A program made the position numbers and the translations under genes. 58,546 nt of DNA from Lacticaseibacillus suibinensis (GTDB lineage: Bacteria > Bacillota > Bacilli > Lactobacillales > Lactobacillaceae): positions 1 through 58,546 of the forward strand of contig NZ_RHOK01000016.1 of the NCBI RefSeq assembly GCF_003946175.1, written 5' to 3'. The notes below the pieces were generated by a model. That model was not told where the DNA came from. It did not search any database and worked only from the letters and a program-made list of their open reading frames with translations. Shown here piece after piece: positions 39,248-48,743 of this stretch. Each line of letters opens with the position of its first letter. Within the stretch, counting starts at the first letter, position 1.

Positions 39248-40117
39248 ATGGAACTAGCTGTAATCGATATTGGTGGGACCTCAATCAAGTTTGCCCGGTG
39301 GGACGGTGAACAACTGCAAGATCGGTTCGCTGAACCGACCCCTAAGGACTTAGGCGGCTTTTATGACTGCCTGACAGCAGCAGTGGCCAAGATGAAAGCC
39401 GGTCACAATCTCAAAGGGGTGGCGATTTCCTCCCCAGGGGCGGTTAATCAGGCCACTGGCGTGATTGAAGGCGCCAGTGCTTTGCCTTACATTCACAACT
39501 TCCCGATTCAGCCAGAATTGGAGCAGCGTTTTGGCCTACCGATGGCCTTTGAAAATGATGCCAACTGTGCGGCTTTAGCCGAAGTGAAAAGTGGGGCCGC
39601 AGTGGGCAAAAACCGCGTGGCCATGTTGGTGCTAGGCACTGGCGTCGGCGGGGCGTTGATTGCCGACGGAAAAGTCGAACATGGCGCCCATTTGCTCGGC
39701 GGCGAATTCGGCTTCATGCTGCAAAATGGCCGCTCAGTGTCTGAGCAGGCCACCGTGGTCCACAGCGCTGAAGCGTATGCTAAGCGCACCGGGGAGAAAA
39801 TCACCGGCGAGGAAATGTTCCAGCGGGCGGCCAATGGCGACCGCGTGGCCCACGAGGAAGTGGAAGGCTTCTATGAAGCGCTGGCGCAGGTGATCTTCAA
39901 CCTGCAATACAGCTATGATCCCGAGCTGTTCCTGTTGGGCGGCGGCGTGTCGCGTAATCCAGAGCTCCTGCCAGGGATTGAGCGGCACATGGTCAATGTG
40001 TTCAAGGCCATCGAGATTGCTTCGCAGCATCCGGTGATTAAGATTTGCCATTATGCGGAAGCGGCCAACTTGATTGGTGCGGTGGCCAATTTTGAACAAC
40101 GGCATCCGGAAAAGTAA
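39248..40117 (+). CDS. ROK-family sugar kinase
   Basis: The 289-aa protein has the ROK phosphate loop DIGGTSIKF (about 7-15), ISSPGAVN, the ENDANCAALAE catalytic region (aspartate near 103) and VLGTGVGGALIADG. Its HGAHLLGGEFGF stretch matches the ROK metal region, but the CxCGxxGCxE zinc motif is replaced by LQNGRSVSEQATV, as in beta-glucoside kinase-like members. It probably phosphorylates a sugar or glucoside with ATP; the exact substrate is not evident. ATG at 39248 is preferred to one 9 bp upstream because GGGAGATGGAG then acts as the Shine-Dalgarno. The promoter has a perfect cre site and a TreR-like palindrome. Confidence 0.85.
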   Translation: MELAVIDIGGTSIKFARWDGEQLQDRFAEPTPKDLGGFYDCLTAAVAKMKAGHNLKGVAISSPGAVNQATGVIEGASALPYIHNFPIQPELEQRFGLPMAFENDANCAALAEVKSGAAVGKNRVAMLVLGTGVGGALIADGKVEHGAHLLGGEFGFMLQNGRSVSEQATVVHSAEAYAKRTGEKITGEEMFQRAANGDRVAHEEVEGFYEALAQVIFNLQYSYDPELFLLGGGVSRNPELLPGIERHMVNVFKAIEIASQHPVIKICHYAEAANLIGAVANFEQRHPEK

Positions 40118-40135
40118 ATAGAACCCTGTCTTGAC

Positions 40136-40175
40136 AGGCTTTTAGCGCTAAACCGACGCTGAAAGCCTATTTTTT
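40136..40175 (+). terminator. Rho-independent terminator after the ROK kinase gene
   Basis: AGGCTTTTAGCG pairs with CGCTGAAAGCCT (one T-G) around a 9-nt loop, followed by TTTTTT. Confidence 0.85.
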
Positions 40176-40193
40176 GTGCTTTTACTTTGGCTA

Positions 40194-40241
40194 AAACACG
40201 AACAATAAATCGAATTACAATTAAAATAATTTGTATTTTCG
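40194..40241 (+). promoter_or_regulatory. PurBox pair (PurR control) of the purine operon
   Basis: AAACACGAACAAT (40194-40206) matches 11 of 13 positions of the PurBox AWWWCCGAACWWT. A second, inverted CGAA core (TTTTCG, 40236-40241) lies 36 bp downstream. Two opposed boxes in an AT-rich stretch just upstream of the -35 are typical of PurR-regulated operons in Firmicutes. Confidence 0.7.
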
Positions 40242-40270
40242 TTGAGATTCTCAATTAACCATGATAAACT
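40242..40270 (+). promoter_or_regulatory. Promoter of the purine operon
   Basis: A -35 TTGAGA (40242-40247) and -10 TAAACT (40265-40270) with a 17-bp spacer, about 30 bp before the purE start. No purine riboswitch is visible between promoter and gene. Confidence 0.75.
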
Positions 40271-40300
40271 CAAACCAATCAAAGAAAGCAGGTGACCATC

Positions 40301-40786
40301 TTGACCGTCGCAGTCGTGATGGGATCAACTTCGGATTGGCCGACCATGAAGCAGGCCACGGCGTTGTTATCCCAGTTGGGTATCTCCTTTGAAAAGCACG
40401 TGATATCAGCACATCGCATGCCAGACACCTTAGGCGCGTTTGCCAAAAGCGCACGCGGGGCAGGAATTGATGTCATCATTGCTGGTGCCGGTGGTGCAGC
40501 GCATTTGCCAGGCATGCTGGCGGCGAATACCACTTTGCCCGTGATTGGGGTTCCGATCAAAACCCGAACATTGAATGGCGTCGACTCACTCCTGTCCATC
40601 GTGCAGATGCCAGCTGGCGTACCGGTGGCCACTATGGCGATTGGTGAGGCCGGGGCGAAGAATGCGGCGCTGATTGCAGCAGCGATTTTAAGCGTGCGTG
40701 ATCAAAGTGTGGCTAAACGTCTGACCGCCTTTCGGCAGGCGCAAACGTTGGCGGCCCAAGAAAGCGAGGCTCGGCTCGATGACTAA
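40301..40786 (+). CDS. purE: N5-carboxyaminoimidazole ribonucleotide mutase
   Basis: It converts N5-CAIR to CAIR in de novo purine synthesis. The 161-aa protein shows [11 protein letters not shown] (phosphate-binding loop), [10 protein letters not shown] (catalytic histidine) and [13 protein letters not shown]. The start TTG at 40301 was chosen because AAAGCAGGTGA is a near-perfect Shine-Dalgarno 5 bp before it; a GTG at 40292 lies inside that site. It is the first gene of the eleven-gene operon ending at 51514 and overlaps purK by 8 bp. Confidence 0.95.
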   Translation: MTVAVVMGSTSDWPTMKQATALLSQLGISFEKHVISAHRMPDTLGAFAKSARGAGIDVIIAGAGGAAHLPGMLAANTTLPVIGVPIKTRTLNGVDSLLSIVQMPAGVPVATMAIGEAGAKNAALIAAAILSVRDQSVAKRLTAFRQAQTLAAQESEARLDD

Positions 40787-41909
40787 GGTGATTTTACCGC
40801 CGGCTACGATTGGTATTGTCGGTGGCGGCCAGCTCGGGCGCATGATGGCGCTGGCGGCCAAAGCCATGGGCTACACGGTGGGCGTGCTGGATCCCACCCC
40901 GCATGCGCCAGCCGGCCAGGTGGCGGATTTTCAGCTACAGGCAGCCTACGATGATATCGCCGCGCTGGACGAATTGGCCCAGCGGAGCGACGTGTTGACT
41001 TATGAATTCGAGAATGTGGATTTAACCGCACTTGAAGCCGCGGAGCAATATGCGGCCTTGCCGCAAGGGACGCGGCTGCTGGCGATTACCCGCGACCGCA
41101 TCACGGAGAAGACGTTTCTCAAAACCACCGGCGTGCCAACGGCGAATTTTGCCGCAGTGCCAGATGAGGAAGCCTTGATTCCGGCCGTGCACGAAATTGG
41201 GGTGCCAGCGATTTTGAAAACCACCACTGGCGGCTATGACGGGCATGGTCAGCAAGATATTAATAATGAAAAGGATTTACCTGCCGCTCGCGCGTTGGTT
41301 GCGCAAGGGCCTTGTATTCTCGAGGCGCGAGTGGCCTTTTCGCGTGAGTTGGCCGTGATGGTGACCCGGGACGGCAACGATGCCGTGCGCTGTTTCCCAA
41401 TTGTGGAAAATCATCATCAGGACCATATCCTGCATACGACCTTGGCGCCGGCGCCGCATTTGAGTCGGTTAGAGGAGCACCGCGTGGTGGAAATGGCCAC
41501 TAAAATTGCGACTGCGTTGGATTTGCGCGGGGTGCTGGGGGTCGAAATGTTCGAAAGTGAAACCGAGATCCTTGTCAATGAACTGGCGCCCAGACCGCAT
41601 AATTCTGGCCACTACTCGATTGAGGCCACGAATTTTTCTCAGTTTCAGGCTCATATCCTGAGCATTTGCGGCTTGGCCATTCCACCAATCACCTTAACTG
41701 CCCCGGCGGTGATGCGGAATTTACTGGGTGATGACTTGGCGCAGGCGCGCCGGCTGTGGCCGCAACATCCTGAGTGGCATCTGCATGATTACGGTAAGGC
41801 CGAAAGTCGCCCTGGTCGCAAAATGGGCCATTTGACTGTGTTAGGGGGCACGTTGGAAGAACGTTTAGCATCCGTTGCTTTAGAGGAGGAACATCTTGAA
41901 GAAAACTGA
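40779..41909 (+). CDS. purK: N5-carboxyaminoimidazole ribonucleotide synthetase
   Basis: An ATP-grasp enzyme that carboxylates AIR with bicarbonate and ATP; it works with PurE. The 376-aa length is usual. Motifs are [17 protein letters not shown] at the N-terminus, [10 protein letters not shown], the ATP-grasp loop [26 protein letters not shown], and [26 protein letters not shown] with metal-binding glutamates. It overlaps purE and, by 14 bp, purC. Confidence 0.96.
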   Translation: MTKVILPPATIGIVGGGQLGRMMALAAKAMGYTVGVLDPTPHAPAGQVADFQLQAAYDDIAALDELAQRSDVLTYEFENVDLTALEAAEQYAALPQGTRLLAITRDRITEKTFLKTTGVPTANFAAVPDEEALIPAVHEIGVPAILKTTTGGYDGHGQQDINNEKDLPAARALVAQGPCILEARVAFSRELAVMVTRDGNDAVRCFPIVENHHQDHILHTTLAPAPHLSRLEEHRVVEMATKIATALDLRGVLGVEMFESETEILVNELAPRPHNSGHYSIEATNFSQFQAHILSICGLAIPPITLTAPAVMRNLLGDDLAQARRLWPQHPEWHLHDYGKAESRPGRKMGHLTVLGGTLEERLASVALEEEHLEEN

Positions 41910-42615
41910 ATTGCTGTACAGCGGGAAAGCCAAAGACGTGTTTGCCACTGATGATCCAGCCGTGCTCTGGGTCACGTATAAGGATCAAGCCACTGCATTA
42001 AATGGCAAAAAGAAAGTGCAGATCAGCGGTAAAGGGGCGCTGAACTTACAGATTTCAACCCTTTTGTTCAAGGCTGTGGCAGCGGCCGGCATTCCGACCC
42101 ATTACCTGAGCACCCCAGATGACCAAACCATGCTGTGCAAACGGTGCGAGATGGTTCCGCTGGAAGCAGTGGTGCGCAACTTTGCCTCGGGTAGTTTTCA
42201 GCGTAAGTTCCGAACCGAACCTTTGTTGCCCTTGCAGCCTGCTGTCCACGAGTTCTACTACAAATCTGATGCGCTAGACGACCCTTTTGCCAATGACGAG
42301 CAGATTATCGCTCTAGGGTGGGCCAAGCCCGCCACCCTAAAGGCCATACATGCGCTTTCCGATCAGGTCAACCTGGTGCTGCAGGCGCAGTTTAGCGCTA
42401 TCGGCATCAAGCTGGTGGACTTCAAGTTGGAGTTTGGGTGGCTGGCTGACGGCACCTTGGTGCTAGCCGATGAACTGTCCCCGGATAACATGCGGCTGGT
42501 GGATGAAGCCACTGGCGAGTCGCTGGATAAAGATGTTTTTCGCAAGGAGCAGGGGCCACTGACCCCGGTGTATCAAACGGTCTTGGATCGCCTGAAAGGA
42601 GCCGCTCATGTTTAA
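41896..42615 (+). CDS. purC: Phosphoribosylaminoimidazole-succinocarboxamide synthase
   Basis: It joins CAIR and aspartate to SAICAR with ATP. The 239-aa enzyme starts TTG at 41896 behind [22 protein letters not shown] is the family N-terminus. EMVPLEAVVRNFASGSF and VDFKLEFGWLADGTLVLADELSPDNMRL are the SAICAR synthetase signatures, with the substrate and metal residues. It overlaps purK and purS. Confidence 0.97.
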   Translation: MKKTELLYSGKAKDVFATDDPAVLWVTYKDQATALNGKKKVQISGKGALNLQISTLLFKAVAAAGIPTHYLSTPDDQTMLCKRCEMVPLEAVVRNFASGSFQRKFRTEPLLPLQPAVHEFYYKSDALDDPFANDEQIIALGWAKPATLKAIHALSDQVNLVLQAQFSAIGIKLVDFKLEFGWLADGTLVLADELSPDNMRLVDEATGESLDKDVFRKEQGPLTPVYQTVLDRLKGAAHV

Positions 42616-42868
42616 AGCAGAAATTTATGTTAGTTACAAACCCTCCGTCCTAGATCCCAAAGCGGAAGTGATCAAAAACACCTTGGCCCGCATCGGGGAT
42701 GACAATGTCGCCACGGTATCGGTTGGCAAATACTTCGAGCTCACCTTGACCGCACCAGATCAAGCCGCTGCCGAGGCGCAAGTGGATCGAATCTGCGATG
42801 CAATGCTGGCCAATGTCAACACGGAAGCCTACCACTTCACGGTGAAGGCACTGGAGGCGGCGCAATGA
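42608..42868 (+). CDS. purS: FGAM synthase subunit PurS
   Basis: The 86-aa subunit forms the PurLSQ complex with the two genes below and channels ammonia from PurQ to PurL. The sequence is a typical beta-alpha-beta-beta-alpha unit ([20 protein letters not shown]-like start, [24 protein letters not shown]). It overlaps purC by 8 bp and purQ by 4 bp, which supports coupled, equimolar translation. Confidence 0.95.
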   Translation: MFKAEIYVSYKPSVLDPKAEVIKNTLARIGDDNVATVSVGKYFELTLTAPDQAAAEAQVDRICDAMLANVNTEAYHFTVKALEAAQ

Positions 42869-43548
42869 AGGCGGCAGTGCTGAGTTTTCCCGGTTCGAAC
42901 TGTGATGACGATTTACTGCACGCCGTCGGGACGGTACTGGGGCAAACTGCGGTGAAAGTGTCCTCTCAAGCCACCGACCTAACCGGTTATGATGTGGTCC
43001 TGGTGCCAGGCGGCTTTTCTTACGGCGATTACCTGCGCTCCGGGGCCATCGCCAAGTTCGCGCCGGTGATGACAGCGCTCAAGGCTTTCGCCGCGGCGGG
43101 CGGGTATGTGCTCGGTATCTGCAATGGGTTTCAGATTTTGACGGAAGCCGGACTGTTGCCGGGGACTCTGCAATGGAACACGAGTCTGCAATTCATTTGC
43201 GAACCAGAGCCGCTGTTGGTGGCCAATCATCAAACCGCCTTCTCTCAGGCCTATGCTCAGGACCAAATCATCACGCTGCCCATCGCGCATGGGGAAGGCA
43301 ACTACTATGCCGACCCGGCGACCTTGGCGCAACTGGAAGTCAATGGCCAAGTGGTGTTTCGCTATCTGCACAATCCCAATGGCAGTTTGAATGACATTGC
43401 CGGGCTGACCAATGAAGCAGGCAATGTGCTCGGCATGATGCCGCACCCGGAGCGGGCCGCTGAGGCACTGCTGGGTAGCGTCGACGGGTTGGGCGTTTTT
43501 CAATCCCTGATCCAAGCCACGAAAGGAGCCGCCATCCATGCAAACTGA
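42865..43548 (+). CDS. purQ: FGAM synthase glutaminase subunit PurQ
   Basis: The 227-aa class I glutamine amidotransferase supplies ammonia to PurL. The nucleophilic cysteine lies in [11 protein letters not shown], the oxyanion/loop segment is [13 protein letters not shown], and the histidine-glutamate pair is in [14 protein letters not shown]. The N-terminal [14 protein letters not shown] is typical. It overlaps purS and purL. Confidence 0.96.
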   Translation: MKAAVLSFPGSNCDDDLLHAVGTVLGQTAVKVSSQATDLTGYDVVLVPGGFSYGDYLRSGAIAKFAPVMTALKAFAAAGGYVLGICNGFQILTEAGLLPGTLQWNTSLQFICEPEPLLVANHQTAFSQAYAQDQIITLPIAHGEGNYYADPATLAQLEVNGQVVFRYLHNPNGSLNDIAGLTNEAGNVLGMMPHPERAAEALLGSVDGLGVFQSLIQATKGAAIHAN

Positions 43549-45742
43549 ACCCACCCCAACGGTTATCAAAACGACCAAGCCGTATCTGGAATGGGGCTTG
43601 ACGGAATCTGAATATGACCGCTTTGCTGAGAAACTCGGGCGCCTGCCGAATTACACGGAAATCGGCCTCGCCAGTGGTATGTGGAGTGAGCACTGTGCTT
43701 ACAAATACAGCAAGCCAGTGCTGAAAACCTTTTGGACCAAAAATGATCGCGTACTGATGGGGCCAGGCGAAGGCGCCGGCGTGATTGCCATCGGGGAAGG
43801 CAAGGCCGTGGTGTTCAAAGCCGAAAGCCATAACCATCCCAGCGCCGTGGAACCGTATCAAGGCGCAGCGACTGGAGTTGGCGGCATCATTCGCGATATT
43901 TTCTCGATTGGCGCTAAGCCGGTGGCGATTTTGGATGCCTTGGCCTTTGGCTATCCCAAAGATGCCCACACCAAGCAGCTGATCGATCAGGTGGTCGCCG
44001 GCATCGGTGACTATGGCAACGCCATCGGCATTCCCACGGTAGGTGGCGAAACCCGCTTTGCGCCGACTTACCAAAATAATCCGCTGGTCAATGCGATGTG
44101 TGTCGGCGTGATGGACGAAAGCGCCATTCAGCGCGGCAAGGCCGCTGGGGCAGGCAATGCGTTGATTTATGTCGGCGCGAAAACTGGCCGCGATGGCATC
44201 AACGGCGCCAGTTTTGCCTCTGGTGATTTCTCGACGGCAGAAGATGCAAATCGCTCGGCGGTTCAAGTCGGCGATCCCTTCATGGAAAAACTGTTGGTCG
44301 ACGCCTGCCTTGAAGTGACCCGCGACCACCAAGCGGCTTTGGTGGGGATGCAGGACATGGGCGCCGCCGGCTTGGTGTCCTCCACCGTGGAAATGGCCGG
44401 CAAAGCCAACAGTGGCATGACGCTGGACTTGGATCTCATTCCCCAGCGCGAGCCAAACATGACCCCGTTTGAAATTATGCTTTCGGAGTCGCAAGAGCGA
44501 ATGATGCTGTGTGTGCGCACCGGGCATGAAGCCGAAATCATTAAGGTGTTCAAACAGTATGACCTCGACGCGGTGGTGATTGGCCGCGTCAGCTTCGACC
44601 ATCAATACAAGCTGTTGCAGCATGGCCAAGTGGTTTGCGATGTGCCAGTCAGCCTGCTGACGGATGATGCGCCGGTGTATCACCAAGTCGGCGTTAAGCC
44701 CGCCCGGTTGGCGCAACCTGCGGCTGATTTTGAGCCTGGCGCGATTGATCTGAAAAAGACACTTGAGGCGGTGCTGCAAGATCCGAACGTCGCCGATAAA
44801 ACCGCGATTTTCCGCCGCTATGATGCCCAGGTCCAAACCAACACCATCGTCGGGCCTGGTGGGGGCGCTGCCGTGATTCGCGTGCGCGGCACGCACCGAG
44901 CGCTGGCGCTGACCACCGATTCGAATGGTCGGTACCTGGCCTTGGACCCCGAAATTGGCGGCGCCATCACAGTAGCTGAAGCAGCGCGTAATCTGGTGGC
45001 CACTGGCGCTGAGCCGCTTGGCATTACCGACTGTCTGAATTACGGCGACCCGACCAAGCCTGAGCAGTTCTACAGCCTGGCAGAATCCGCCAAGGGTATT
45101 GTCGCGGCGACCAAGGCGCTGAACACCCCGGTGATTTCCGGGAATGTGTCGCTGTACAACGAAACCGACGGCGAAGCGATTGCGCCGTCACCGATGATCG
45201 GCATGGTGGGCTTGATTGAAGATTTAACCGCCATCATGAGTCCAAGCTTCAAAGCCGCCGGCGAGTCCGTTTATGTGATTGGCCAGACCCAGGCCGATTT
45301 CAACGGTAGCCTGCTTCAGCAAATGACGCAAGGCGAGGTCAGCGGGCGTTTGCGGCCACTGGACTTGGCGCAGGAGCAAGAAAACCAAGCCTTGGTGCTG
45401 CAGGCTATTCGCCAGCACCTCGTCTCCGCGGCGCATGATGTGAGTGACGGCGGTTTGCTGACGGCCTTAGCAGAAATGAGCTTTGGCCGCAATATTGGCG
45501 CTGCGGTGGCGGCGGCCTGGGCACCGGCATGGTGGTTCAGTGAAAGCCAAGGCCGTTTCGTGGTCAGCGTACCGGCGGCAAATATCGCCGCCTTTGAAGC
45601 ATTAGCTGGGCCTTTGGCGACGCGGCTGGGTCGCACCCAGCCAGGTGAGCTGACGGTGCAGGCAGCCGGACAAGCGATGGCCGCCAATGTCGCGACCCTA
45701 AAGCAACTTAACAAGGAGGCCCTGGCATGGCAGCTGAAATAA
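43538..45742 (+). CDS. purL: FGAM synthase catalytic subunit PurL (small type)
   Basis: It makes FGAM from FGAR, ATP and ammonia. The 734-aa length is that of the small PurL used with separate PurS and PurQ; the long single-chain type is about 1300 aa. Motifs are [18 protein letters not shown] near the N-terminus, [41 protein letters not shown] and a late [18 protein letters not shown]. It overlaps purQ by 11 bp and purF by 16 bp. Confidence 0.97.
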   Translation: MQTEPTPTVIKTTKPYLEWGLTESEYDRFAEKLGRLPNYTEIGLASGMWSEHCAYKYSKPVLKTFWTKNDRVLMGPGEGAGVIAIGEGKAVVFKAESHNHPSAVEPYQGAATGVGGIIRDIFSIGAKPVAILDALAFGYPKDAHTKQLIDQVVAGIGDYGNAIGIPTVGGETRFAPTYQNNPLVNAMCVGVMDESAIQRGKAAGAGNALIYVGAKTGRDGINGASFASGDFSTAEDANRSAVQVGDPFMEKLLVDACLEVTRDHQAALVGMQDMGAAGLVSSTVEMAGKANSGMTLDLDLIPQREPNMTPFEIMLSESQERMMLCVRTGHEAEIIKVFKQYDLDAVVIGRVSFDHQYKLLQHGQVVCDVPVSLLTDDAPVYHQVGVKPARLAQPAADFEPGAIDLKKTLEAVLQDPNVADKTAIFRRYDAQVQTNTIVGPGGGAAVIRVRGTHRALALTTDSNGRYLALDPEIGGAITVAEAARNLVATGAEPLGITDCLNYGDPTKPEQFYSLAESAKGIVAATKALNTPVISGNVSLYNETDGEAIAPSPMIGMVGLIEDLTAIMSPSFKAAGESVYVIGQTQADFNGSLLQQMTQGEVSGRLRPLDLAQEQENQALVLQAIRQHLVSAAHDVSDGGLLTALAEMSFGRNIGAAVAAAWAPAWWFSESQGRFVVSVPAANIAAFEALAGPLATRLGRTQPGELTVQAAGQAMAANVATLKQLNKEALAWQLK

Positions 45743-47181
45743 AGAGTCTCAATGAAGAATGCGGCGTGTTTGGCGTCTGGGGGGATCCTCATGCCGTTGA
45801 GCTGACCCATCTGGGGCTGCATACCCTGCAACATCGCGGGCAAGAAGGGGCCGGCATTGTCGGCCGCACGCCGGCGGGACTACGGCGGCATTATGGCTTT
45901 GGCTTGGTGTCTCAAGTCTTTGCTCATCCCGAGGACTTGCAAGCCTTGCGCGGCCCAGCCGCGCTGGGGCATGTGCGTTATTCCACTGCCGGGGGGCGGA
46001 TTTTGGAGAATATCCAACCGCTGCTGTTTCGGTTTGCCGATGGTGCGGTCGCCTTGGCCCATAATGGCAACCTGACCAACGCCATGAGTTTGCGGGCCAA
46101 GCTTGAAGCTAGTGGCGCGATATTTCAATCGACTAGCGACACCGAAGTCTTGATGCACCTGCTCCGCCGCAGCCCTCAGCCGACCTTTGTGGAGCAGTTG
46201 AAAGACGCTTTGACCCAGGTCCATGGCGGCTTTGCCTTTGCCTTGCTCACGGAACACGGTTTGTACGCGGCCTGCGATCCCCAGGGCTTTCGGCCGCTGG
46301 TGGTGGGGCAGTTGCCTAGTGGCGGTTATGTGGTGTGCAGTGAAACGGCGGCGCTAACCGCAGTCGGGGCGGAGCTGATCAAAGACATCGCGCCAGGGGA
46401 ACTCATCAGCATCACCGACCAAGGCCTCGAAAGTCAGGCTTACACGGACAAGACCCAGCTGGCGGTGTGTGCCATGGAATATGTTTATTTCGCCCGGCCG
46501 GATTCCGAAATTCACGGGGTCAATGTGCACCAGGCCCGCGTGGCCATGGGGCGGCAGCTGGCCAAGGAGCAACCGGCCGAAGCCGATATTGTCGTTGGCG
46601 TGCCGAACTCGTCGCTTTCGGCGGCCTTGGGTTACGCGCAAGCTAGCGGTATTCCTTATGAGCTGGGACTGGTCAAAAGTCAGTACGTGGCGCGGACGTT
46701 CATTCAACCCACCCAGGCGCTGCGTGAGCGCAGTGTCCGCATGAAACTCAGCGTGCTGAAAGCCACGGTGGCCGGAAAACGCGTAGTGCTGGTAGACGAT
46801 TCCATTGTTCGCGGCACCACAGCGAAACAAATCGTGCAACTGCTGAAGGAGGCTGGCGCGAAAAGCGTGCACCTGCGCATTGCCAGCCCGCCGTTGCGCT
46901 TCCCATGCTTTTACGGCATCGATATTCAGACCACCAAAGAATTATTCGCTGCTAACCACAGTGTGGCGGAGATGAAACGCATTCTCGGGGTGGACAGTTT
47001 AGGCTTTTTATCGGTGCAGGGCTTGGAAGACAGTGTGGGCCTGCAAACCACAGCGCCGCATCGCGGTTTGTGCGTGGCGTACTTCACCGGCCAGTACCCA
47101 ACCCCGCTGGATGATTATGCGGCCAATTTGCATGAGGAGCTGGCTTGCTTGTCGATGGATCTAAGTGAGGTGAATGCGTAA
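45727..47181 (+). CDS. purF: Amidophosphoribosyltransferase
   Basis: It catalyses the committed step, PRPP plus glutamine to phosphoribosylamine. The 484-aa protein has a short propeptide followed by the Ntn nucleophile C12 (LNEECGVFGVWG), the glutaminase core (RGQEGAGI, GHVRYSTAGG, HNGNLTNA) and the PRPP loop VVLVDDSIVRGTT. It belongs to the Bacillus type that carries a [4Fe-4S] cluster. Cysteines equivalent to three ligands are visible (AVCAMEY, RFPCFYGID, GLCVAYFTG), but the last CxxC has tyrosine at its second position, so the cluster may be altered or absent. It overlaps purL and meets purM. Confidence 0.95.
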   Translation: MAAEIKSLNEECGVFGVWGDPHAVELTHLGLHTLQHRGQEGAGIVGRTPAGLRRHYGFGLVSQVFAHPEDLQALRGPAALGHVRYSTAGGRILENIQPLLFRFADGAVALAHNGNLTNAMSLRAKLEASGAIFQSTSDTEVLMHLLRRSPQPTFVEQLKDALTQVHGGFAFALLTEHGLYAACDPQGFRPLVVGQLPSGGYVVCSETAALTAVGAELIKDIAPGELISITDQGLESQAYTDKTQLAVCAMEYVYFARPDSEIHGVNVHQARVAMGRQLAKEQPAEADIVVGVPNSSLSAALGYAQASGIPYELGLVKSQYVARTFIQPTQALRERSVRMKLSVLKATVAGKRVVLVDDSIVRGTTAKQIVQLLKEAGAKSVHLRIASPPLRFPCFYGIDIQTTKELFAANHSVAEMKRILGVDSLGFLSVQGLEDSVGLQTTAPHRGLCVAYFTGQYPTPLDDYAANLHEELACLSMDLSEVNA

Positions 47182-48182
47182 TGGCTATGGATTATAAAGC
47201 CGCCGGTGTCGATATTGAGGCGGGCAACGCCTTAGTGACCAACATCAAAACCGTGGTGGCGGCCACCCAGGATGCTAATGTGCTCACCGGGCTTGGCAGT
47301 TTTGCCGCGGCTTATGCCTTGCCGCAAGTGCCGGAGCCTGTGCTGGTCGCCGCCACGGATGGCGTCGGCACCAAGTTGCTCCTAGCGCTGCAGTGTGATC
47401 AACATGACACCATTGGGATCGACTTAGTCGCCATGGTGGCTAATGATCTGATTGCCGATGGCGCCAAGCCACTCTTTTTCCTAGATTACATGGCCACCGA
47501 TGAGTTGCAAGTCGAGCGGGCCGAAACGGTGATCAAAGGCATTGCCTATGGCTGCAGCCTCGCTCACATGGCCCTGATTGGCGGCGAAACCGCTGAGATG
47601 CCTGGCATGTATCCGCAGCATCATTACGACTTGGCCGGGTTTGCAGTGGGGCTGGCCAGTCGCCAGCAGCTCTTGCCTAGGCACGTAGCGGCTGGGGATG
47701 TGCTGATTGGCTTGCCGAGCAGCGGGGTCCACAGCAACGGCTTTTCGCTGGTGCGCAAGCTCTTGGCGGAAACCAACCTTGGCACCATGCCCTTGAGTGA
47801 TGGTACGGAGATCCGCGCGGCGTTACTAACGCCGACCCGGATTTATGTTGATACCGTGTGGCCACTGATTGAGGCGAACTTGATCCATGGCGCCGCCCAC
47901 ATCACTGGCGGCGGCTTCACGGATAATGTGCCCCGGATGCTGCCTGACGATTTGGCCGCGCGGCTGACGCCTTGGCCTTGGCCGGAGCTCTTCATCCGCA
48001 TTCAGCAAGCAGGGGCCTTATCGGATGCCGCCATGCGGCAAACCTTCAACCTTGGCATCGGCATGGTCCTGGCAGTGGCGCCTGAGCACCGCGCGGCGGT
48101 GCTACAAGCGGTGCCGCATGCCAAAGTTATCGGTCAAGTGGTGCCTCGCACCACCTCCGCCGTGGAATGGGAGGAACAATGA
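47181..48182 (+). CDS. purM: AIR synthetase (phosphoribosylformylglycinamidine cyclo-ligase)
   Basis: It closes the imidazole ring of AIR using FGAM and ATP. The 333-aa protein begins YKAAGVDIEAGNALV and carries VAATDGVGTKLLLA, IGIDLVAMVANDL, LIGGETAEMPGMY, GLPSSGVHSNGFSLVR and HITGGGFTDNVPRML, all PurM signatures. The start at 47181 overlaps the purF stop by one base; an ATG 6 bp downstream is also possible. It overlaps purN by 4 bp (ATGA). Confidence 0.96.
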   Translation: MAMDYKAAGVDIEAGNALVTNIKTVVAATQDANVLTGLGSFAAAYALPQVPEPVLVAATDGVGTKLLLALQCDQHDTIGIDLVAMVANDLIADGAKPLFFLDYMATDELQVERAETVIKGIAYGCSLAHMALIGGETAEMPGMYPQHHYDLAGFAVGLASRQQLLPRHVAAGDVLIGLPSSGVHSNGFSLVRKLLAETNLGTMPLSDGTEIRAALLTPTRIYVDTVWPLIEANLIHGAAHITGGGFTDNVPRMLPDDLAARLTPWPWPELFIRIQQAGALSDAAMRQTFNLGIGMVLAVAPEHRAAVLQAVPHAKVIGQVVPRTTSAVEWEEQ

Positions 48183-48742
48183 AACGCTTGATTGTTTTTG
48201 CCTCTGGCAGTGGCACCAACTTTGAGGCCTTAGCTGCGCATTTTGCCCATTCTCAGTTGGCCCAGATTGTCGCCGTGGTGTGCGATCAGCCTAAGGCCCC
48301 AGTACTGGCGCGGGCGGCGCGCTGGCAGATTCCCGTCATCATGGCAGAATACGGCGGGACCCCGAAAGCAGCAGTTGAACAAGCGGTGATTGAGCAACTG
48401 CCGCCAGCTGATTTGTTGGTCCTCGCCGGGTACATGCGCATTATTGGCAAGACGCTGCTGGCGGCTTTTCCCAATCGCATCATCAACTTACATCCGGCCT
48501 TGTTGCCAAGCTTTCCTGGCCGCACTGGCATTGAAGATGCCTATGCTTACGGCGTGAAAATCACCGGCGTCACGGTGCATTATGTCGATGCGGGCATCGA
48601 TTCGGGGCAGATTATTGCCCAGGAGCCGGTGAGGATTGCTGCCGGTGAGCCGCTCGCGCAAGTGGCAACCGCGATTCATGACGTGGAACACCGCCTCTTA
48701 CCGCAAACCATTGATACTCTCATCAAAGAAGGAGCGATTTAA
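48179..48742 (+). CDS. purN: Phosphoribosylglycinamide formyltransferase
   Basis: It formylates GAR with 10-formyl-tetrahydrofolate. The 187-aa enzyme begins [17 protein letters not shown]; catalytic N, H and D residues are visible in [15 protein letters not shown] and [19 protein letters not shown]. Start ATG at 48179 is chosen because it gives the ATGA overlap with purM and matches the family N-terminus; an ATG 12 bp upstream lies before the GGGAGGAACA Shine-Dalgarno. One base separates its stop from purH. Confidence 0.96.
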   Translation: MKRLIVFASGSGTNFEALAAHFAHSQLAQIVAVVCDQPKAPVLARAARWQIPVIMAEYGGTPKAAVEQAVIEQLPPADLLVLAGYMRIIGKTLLAAFPNRIINLHPALLPSFPGRTGIEDAYAYGVKITGVTVHYVDAGIDSGQIIAQEPVRIAAGEPLAQVATAIHDVEHRLLPQTIDTLIKEGAI

Positions 48743-48743
48743 C

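Noticed and set aside
40242-40300. Purine riboswitch before purE
   Set aside because: The promoter leaves only about 25-30 bp before the gene, too little for an aptamer; PurBox sites explain control.
43340-44896. 518-codon frame on the minus strand opposite purL
   Set aside because: An antisense shadow of a real, strongly motif-bearing gene in GC-rich DNA; no start signal and no recognisable domain.
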